From assembly GCA_030673845.1 (NCBI GenBank), contig JAUTCQ010000009.1:186001-250000 (forward strand): a DNA stretch of 64,000 nucleotides, given 5' to 3'. The stretch comes from Verrucomicrobiota bacterium JB022. Its GTDB lineage: Bacteria; Verrucomicrobiota; Verrucomicrobiia; Opitutales; Oceanipulchritudinaceae. Positions 60,000-64,000 of the stretch are shown here, one piece after another. How positions within the stretch are numbered: position 1 is the stretch's first letter; each line of letters starts with the position of its first letter. Position numbers and translations under genes: made by a program. A model generated the notes under the pieces. That model did no database searches, had not been told where the DNA came from, and saw only the letters and a list, made by a program, of their open reading frames with translations.

Positions 60000-60986
60000 A
60001 TGAAAGCACCCATCCGCGTCGCCGTGACGGGAGCCGCCGGCCAAATTGGTTACGCGCTGCTCTTCCGCATTGCATCCGGTGCCCTCTTCGGCCCCGACCA
60101 ACCTGTCGCCCTCAACCTGATTGAGATCGAGCCTGCCATGAAGGCGCTGGAAGGCGTCGTCATGGAGCTGGACGACTGCGCGTTCCCCCTGCTGAAGGAA
60201 GTGCGCACAGCCTCCGACCTCAACGCCGGTTTCAAGGACGTCAACTGGGCCTTGCTCGTGGGTTCGATGCCGCGCAAGGCGGGCATGGAGCGGGCCGACT
60301 TGTTGGCCAAGAACGGCAGCATCTTCACCGGCCAGGGTAAGGCGATCGAGAAGAACGCCGCCAGCGACGTCCGCACCGTTGTCGTCGGCAACCCCTGCAA
60401 CACCAATTGCCTGATTGCGATGAACAGCGCCCCCAGCATCCCCAAGGATCGCTGGTTTGCGATGACTCGCCTGGACGAAAACCGCGCCAAGAGCCAGCTA
60501 GCCAAGAAGGCCGGCGTGGACGTGACGGAAGTCAGCAACCTCTGCGTGTGGGGCAACCACTCGCCGACGATGTTCCCCGACTTCTACAACGCCAAGATCG
60601 GCGGCACTGCGGCCAACGAAGTCATCACCGATGAAGCCTGGCTCAAGGACACCTTCGTGCCCACGGTCGGCAAGCGCGGCGCAGCCATCATCGAAGCCCG
60701 CGGCGCCTCCTCCGCCGCTTCGGCCGCCAACGCCCTGATCGACACGGTGCGCAGCCTCTACTTCCCCACCCCGGAAGGCGACTTCCACAGCGTGTGCGTG
60801 CACTCCAATGGCGAGTACGGCATGGAGAAGGGCCTCATCACCTCGTTCCCGATCCGCAGCAATGGCGAAAACTGGGAAATCGTGGAAGGCCTCGACCTCA
60901 ACGAATACAGCCGCGCCCAGATCCAGAAGAGCATCGACGAGCTCAAGGGAGAGCGCGATACGGTCAAGAGCCTCGGCATCATCTAG
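60000..60986 (+). CDS. mdh: Malate dehydrogenase
   Basis: The 328-residue enzyme interconverts malate and oxaloacetate with NAD. The nucleotide motif T-G-A-A-G-Q-I-G-Y, the catalytic region [12 protein letters not shown], and the His in [12 protein letters not shown] mark the long type-2 (cytosol-like) subgroup. The ATG at 60000 gives the normal N-terminus; the frame upstream to 59964 adds 12 unlikely residues. The leader is pyrimidine-rich, and a terminator follows. Confidence 0.95.
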   Translation: MKAPIRVAVTGAAGQIGYALLFRIASGALFGPDQPVALNLIEIEPAMKALEGVVMELDDCAFPLLKEVRTASDLNAGFKDVNWALLVGSMPRKAGMERADLLAKNGSIFTGQGKAIEKNAASDVRTVVVGNPCNTNCLIAMNSAPSIPKDRWFAMTRLDENRAKSQLAKKAGVDVTEVSNLCVWGNHSPTMFPDFYNAKIGGTAANEVITDEAWLKDTFVPTVGKRGAAIIEARGASSAASAANALIDTVRSLYFPTPEGDFHSVCVHSNGEYGMEKGLITSFPIRSNGENWEIVEGLDLNEYSRAQIQKSIDELKGERDTVKSLGII

Positions 60987-61015
60987 GCCCGGCCCCCTAC
61001 CCGCCCACTCTTTAC

Positions 61016-61044
61016 GCCTCCGGCCTCCCGCCGGGGGCTTTTTT
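61016..61044 (+). terminator. Intrinsic terminator
   Basis: GCCTCCGGC and GCCGGGGGC pair except for one mismatch over a 5-base loop, followed by six T. It ends the mdh gene. Confidence 0.85.
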
Positions 61045-61241
61045 GCGCCTATTAACCCACTTAATGTGCACATGCCCAAGGAGATAGAACGCGATTGCAT
61101 TCTTCCCGAAGCAAGCCGAAGCTTTACTGCACAATGCACTATGCAAACCGCTAGGACCTTAGAAAAACCGCAATTTTACGGGGTTTTGCGCAATAGGAAC
61201 AGCGTGTGCGAAGAGAAGGTCGAAACTCAAACATCATTGCT

Positions 61242-61460
61242 ATGAAACAATACCTCGCAAAGTTCTCGATCTTCCTGCTTCTGGCTGCTCCCTTCGGTTT
61301 GATGGTGGGCTGCGAAGACCACGACGACCCGATTGAAGAAACGGGTGACGCCCTCGAAGACGCGGGCAACGACATCCAGGACGCCGCCGAAGACGCGGGT
61401 GACAACATGGAAGATGCCGCCGAAGATACTGGCGACGCCGTCCGTGACGCCACCAACTAA
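61242..61460 (+). CDS. Small acidic repeat lipoprotein
   Basis: The 72-residue product has a lipobox near L-M-V-G-C (residue 24), then an acidic, Ala/Asp/Gly-rich stretch of repeated short motifs such as D-A-G-D-N and D-A-A-E-D. The repeat period is about 7-11 residues and the pattern is amphipathic, like entericidin- or LEA-type tails. The function is unknown. It may be a stress- or envelope-associated lipoprotein. A terminator follows. Confidence 0.65.
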   Translation: MKQYLAKFSIFLLLAAPFGLMVGCEDHDDPIEETGDALEDAGNDIQDAAEDAGDNMEDAAEDTGDAVRDATN

Positions 61461-61484
61461 GAAAGCCTAGTCCATTGACTTTCG

Positions 61485-61514
61485 AAGGCCGGGGCCACGC
61501 GCTCCGGCCTTTTT
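61485..61514 (+). terminator. Intrinsic terminator
   Basis: AAGGCCGG and CCGGCCTT form an 8-base stem over an 11-base loop, with a short T-run that begins within the right arm. It ends the small lipoprotein gene. Confidence 0.8.
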
Positions 61515-61537
61515 GCGTACCCCCGCCCTGCAGAGAT

Positions 61538-61571
61538 AAAAAAACTCTCCATGCGGCGGGCGCAGGAGAGT
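61538..61571 (-). terminator. Terminator of the nadD-rsfS unit
   Basis: ACTCTCC and GGAGAGT form a 7-base stem over a 14-base loop. On the minus strand a T-run follows. It lies about 25 bases past the rsfS stop. Confidence 0.75.
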
Positions 61572-61597
61572 GGGAAAGGATGGACCCGCAGGCAGGC

Positions 61598-61996
61598 TCA
61601 GGAGCGCGGGGCGGGCGGATTCAACTCCGGCTCCACGACCTTGGCATCGCGCCAGAGCGTCTCCAGCTGGTAATACTTGCGGGTATCTTCGGTGAAGAGG
61701 TGCACGATGAAGTCGAAAGCATCCACGACCACCCAGCCGCTCTTGGTGCTGCGGTCGACGCCGAGGATCTCGATCTTCATGTCGTCGAGCGTCTTCTCGA
61801 CCTCGATCGCCAAGGCGCGCAGGTGCGGCTCGGCCGCCCCGGTCGCGATGATGAAATAATCGGCGATACTCGAAAGGGCACCCATGTGCAGCACGCGGAT
61901 ATTCTCCGCCTTCTTGTCGTCCAGGGCCCGGCAGCAGGCCATAACTTGTTCGCGAATGGAAGGGTTCGCCACCTTAGGTTCGGTCATGTCGATCAA
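61598..61996 (-). CDS. rsfS: Ribosome silencing factor
   Basis: The 132-residue product (129 if the ATG at 61987 is used) matches RsfS/Iojap proteins that bind uL14 and keep the subunits apart in slow growth. Visible blocks are D-Y-F-I-I-A-T-G-A-A-E-P-H, S-G-W-V-V-V-D-A-F-D-F-I-V-H-L-F and Y-Y-Q-L-E-T-L-W. Its start overlaps the end of nadD by 23 bases (61974-61996), so they are coupled, the usual nadD-rsfS order. Confidence 0.94.
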   Translation of the reverse strand: MIDMTEPKVANPSIREQVMACCRALDDKKAENIRVLHMGALSSIADYFIIATGAAEPHLRALAIEVEKTLDDMKIEILGVDRSTKSGWVVVDAFDFIVHLFTEDTRKYYQLETLWRDAKVVEPELNPPAPRS

Positions 61997-62591
61997 TATC
62001 TACGTATAGGGCGTGTTCTCGCAGGTAGAGTCCTACGCCAGGGGGGAGCATGAAGTCAATGGATTTACCGGCGGCCGCCCGTTCGCGGATTTCGGTGGAA
62101 GACACACCGATCGGGTGTGCCTGCTCGATGCGATGGTGGCGCAGGCCGGGAATGGCAGGGGGCGTCAGGTCGTAACCGGGACGGGCCAGCACGGCAAATT
62201 CCACCAGCGCGGCCACGTGCTCGATCCGGCTCCAGCGTGGCAAGGCCTGAAACTGATCGGCCCCGATGATCCAGAAAAAACGGGCGTCCGGATGTTCGGT
62301 TATCAGCTTCTCCAGCGTGCGCCAGGTGTAGCTCGGAGGCGGCAGTTCGAGCTCGCCAGCCCAGAGGCGGAAGCGAGGCTCCGGCGCGAGCGCGCAACGT
62401 AACATTGCAACGCGGTCGACATCGCTGGCCAGCGGATTTGCGGCCTTGTGCGGGCTGCGCGCGGCAGGGATGTACCAGATTTCATCGAGCCCGAGCGCCT
62501 CCAAGGCGTCGAGACCGATGAACATATGCCCGAGATGGACGGGGTCAAAACTCCCGCCCAACAGGCCGATCTTGCGGGGATGTGTGGACAT
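61974..62591 (-). CDS. nadD: Nicotinate-nucleotide adenylyltransferase
   Basis: The 205-residue enzyme turns nicotinate mononucleotide and ATP into deamido-NAD. The nucleotidyl-transferase motif G-L-L-G-G-S-F-D-P-V-H-L-G-H and the I-S-S-T-x-I-R-type V-S-S-T-E-I-R-E-R near the end are both present. It overlaps rsfS. infA lies 17 bases upstream on the same strand, so the three may be one transcript. nadA is at 45270, giving a second NAD-synthesis gene in the window. Confidence 0.94.
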   Translation of the reverse strand: MSTHPRKIGLLGGSFDPVHLGHMFIGLDALEALGLDEIWYIPAARSPHKAANPLASDVDRVAMLRCALAPEPRFRLWAGELELPPPSYTWRTLEKLITEHPDARFFWIIGADQFQALPRWSRIEHVAALVEFAVLARPGYDLTPPAIPGLRHHRIEQAHPIGVSSTEIRERAAAGKSIDFMLPPGVGLYLREHALYVDIDRHDRT

Positions 62592-62608
62592 CGCCCGTAG
62601 AATGATCC

Positions 62609-62881
62609 CTAGCGGCGCTTGGGCCCGAAGGAGCGCTGCGGGTTGCTGCGCGGGCGGCTCGCGTTACGCAGGCGGTAAACGATGCGCGCCTTGTCGATGT
62701 CCTGAGGGGTCATTTCCATCTTCACCGTATCACCTACGGTGATCTTGATGAAGTGCTTGCGTAATTTTCCGGAGATGTTGGCCAGCACTTGGTGGCCATT
62801 CGACAATTCAACCCGGAACATGGTTCCCGGCAGGACGGCCACTACGCGGCCTTCGACTTCGACGACATTAGGATCGGTCAT
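62609..62881 (-). CDS. infA: Translation initiation factor IF-1
   Basis: The 90-residue product has the OB fold [22 protein letters not shown], then [14 protein letters not shown] and [10 protein letters not shown]. It binds the ribosomal A site during initiation. It carries about 18 extra basic residues at the C-terminus ([10 protein letters not shown]) beyond the usual 72. It ends 17 bases before nadD. Confidence 0.96.
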   Translation of the reverse strand: MTDPNVVEVEGRVVAVLPGTMFRVELSNGHQVLANISGKLRKHFIKITVGDTVKMEMTPQDIDKARIVYRLRNASRPRSNPQRSFGPKRR

Positions 62882-62987
62882 ATATTGGGTTTAGGCAGTA
62901 TTGCGTAAAAAGATAACCCGTAGCATAGCCGTCCGACCAAGGCAAGCCTATTGCAGGTGGGTCCAGCAAATCGATGATATGTAAAAT

Positions 62988-63977
62988 TTACGCCTCGGCC
63001 CGCGCCAGCGACGCGATGCGCTCGAACGATTCGAGGCGCTGCGCGTGGTCGTAGATGTCGGAGACGACGATCAGCTCGTCGGCCTGCGTCTCGGCCACGA
63101 GCGCGTCGAGCCCGGCCTGGACCGTCTCGGTCGAGCCGATGATCGAGCGGGCGAGCATTTGCTGGGCGTGCGCCTTTTCCAGGGGCGACCAATAGCGCTC
63201 GATGTCGTCGATGGGCGGTTGGCTGAGCCCGTGCGCCCCACGGATGAGGTTGACGAACGACATTTGTTGCGTGGTGGCGAGGCGGCGGGCCTCCGCATCG
63301 GTCTCGGCCGCGACGATGTTGACCCCGACCATCGCATACGGCTGCCGCAACTGGCGCGAGGGCTTGAAGGTGGAGCGGTAGATCTCGAGCGCGGGCAGCA
63401 GCTGTTGGGGCGCGAAATGTGATGCGAAGGCGTAGGGCAAGCCCATCTCGGCCGCGAGCGCGGCGCCGTAGGTGCTGGAGCCGAGGATCCAGATCGGCAC
63501 CTCCGTCCCGGCGGCAGGCACCGCCTGCACACGCTGGTGGGCGGCGCCGCGCATGAAGTAGCCTTGGAGCTCGGCAATGTCTTGCGGGAAGCTGTCGACC
63601 GAGCCTTGGGAGCGGCGCAGGGCTCGGAGCGTCAATTGATCGGTGCCCGGAGCGCGGCCCAGCCCGAGATCGACCCGACCGGGGTAGAGTTGCGCAAGGG
63701 TGCCGAACTGTTCGGCGATGATCAGCGGGGCGTGGTTGGGCAGCATGATACCTCCGGCGCCGACCCGGATAGTCTCGGTGCCTGCTGCGATGTGCGAGAG
63801 CACAATGGAGGTGGCGGCACTGGCGATGCCGGGGAAGTTGTGGTGCTCGGCGACCCAGATGCGTTCGTAGCCCCAGGCTTCGGCGTGGTGGGCCAGGTCG
63901 CGAGCGTTGTCGATGGCGCCGCGCGCGTCGGTGGATTGCGTTACGCGGACCAGATCGAGGATGGAAAGTTTGGGCAT
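62988..63977 (-). CDS. LLM class flavin-dependent oxidoreductase
   Basis: The 329-residue product is a bacterial-luciferase-like TIM-barrel enzyme. Early [19 protein letters not shown] and [11 protein letters not shown], then [12 protein letters not shown], are the MsnO8/LLM signature. It uses reduced flavin; the substrate is not known. The ATG at 63977 has upstream sequence, so the gene looks complete at its 5' end. Confidence 0.9.
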   Translation of the reverse strand: MPKLSILDLVRVTQSTDARGAIDNARDLAHHAEAWGYERIWVAEHHNFPGIASAATSIVLSHIAAGTETIRVGAGGIMLPNHAPLIIAEQFGTLAQLYPGRVDLGLGRAPGTDQLTLRALRRSQGSVDSFPQDIAELQGYFMRGAAHQRVQAVPAAGTEVPIWILGSSTYGAALAAEMGLPYAFASHFAPQQLLPALEIYRSTFKPSRQLRQPYAMVGVNIVAAETDAEARRLATTQQMSFVNLIRGAHGLSQPPIDDIERYWSPLEKAHAQQMLARSIIGSTETVQAGLDALVAETQADELIVVSDIYDHAQRLESFERIASLARAEA

Positions 63978-64000
63978 ATCGGAAAAAACGGCAAAGTAGA

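Noticed and set aside
1-64000. tRNA, rRNA or CRISPR
   Set aside because: No cloverleaf-like segment, rRNA signature or regularly spaced repeats were found on reading the intergenic regions.

Overview
The window is a high-GC, gene-dense bacterial chromosome segment that most resembles Verrucomicrobiota of the Opitutae type. The reasons are five PEP-CTERM proteins with VPEP/IPEP motifs and a terminal Arg-rich tail, DUF1573 and SirB1-like proteins, secreted polysaccharide-degrading enzymes with Trp-rich C-terminal modules, and many genes with pyrimidine-rich, Shine-Dalgarno-poor leaders. The lineage call is an inference from gene content. No rRNA, tRNA, CRISPR array, insertion sequence or prophage was found.

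Layout. 1-2136 is the 3' part of a secreted pectate-lyase-like enzyme. 2242-7268 (minus) holds a coiled-coil porin followed by a ProV-ProW-ProX osmoprotectant importer whose ProW carries a large coiled-coil insertion. 7269-8100 is an AT-rich gap. 8101-12859 is the most unusual region: a PEP-CTERM protein resembling DUF4465, a TonB-dependent receptor and two paralogous secreted proteins sharing an F-E-N-G-F core, with a matching 22-bp palindrome in front of each of the two transcription units. 13179-17073 has another PEP-CTERM protein, a GH10 xylanase and a GH43-like enzyme. 17225-24132 (minus) is a heavy-metal efflux operon: a CDF transporter, a Cys/His-rich secreted protein, and a CzcCBA-type RND pump. 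24294-27708 carries a lipoprotein, a DUF2231-like membrane protein and a DExH helicase.

27773-37853 (minus) contains GAPDH, a GlxA-type regulator, a DUF1573 protein, a CysJ-like flavoprotein, the glutamate synthase large subunit and a monothiol glutaredoxin-like protein. 37901-46256 carries a GluQ-like synthetase, an SLC13/RCK permease, an Rrf2 regulator, a TPR protein, an M23 peptidase, a PRC-barrel/BON protein, and a translationally coupled nadA-MFS pair. 46510-48698 has three tandem tail-collar (MdpB-like) genes, abutted by a convergent methyltransferase. 49783-51227 is a tandem duplication of PEP-CTERM genes.

51292-63977 is mostly housekeeping: prepilin peptidase, AroE, SirB1-like, YggS, LysR, HU, YgfZ with a coupled 80-residue protein, DAHP synthase, malate dehydrogenase, RsfS, NadD, IF-1 and a flavin-dependent oxidoreductase. 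NAD synthesis (nadA, nadD) and the shikimate pathway (DAHP synthase, aroE) are each represented twice, at separate loci.

The best candidate for an undescribed system is the TonB/F-E-N-G-F locus at 8088-12859 with its shared operator. All function calls rest on recognised motifs read by eye; no database search was run.
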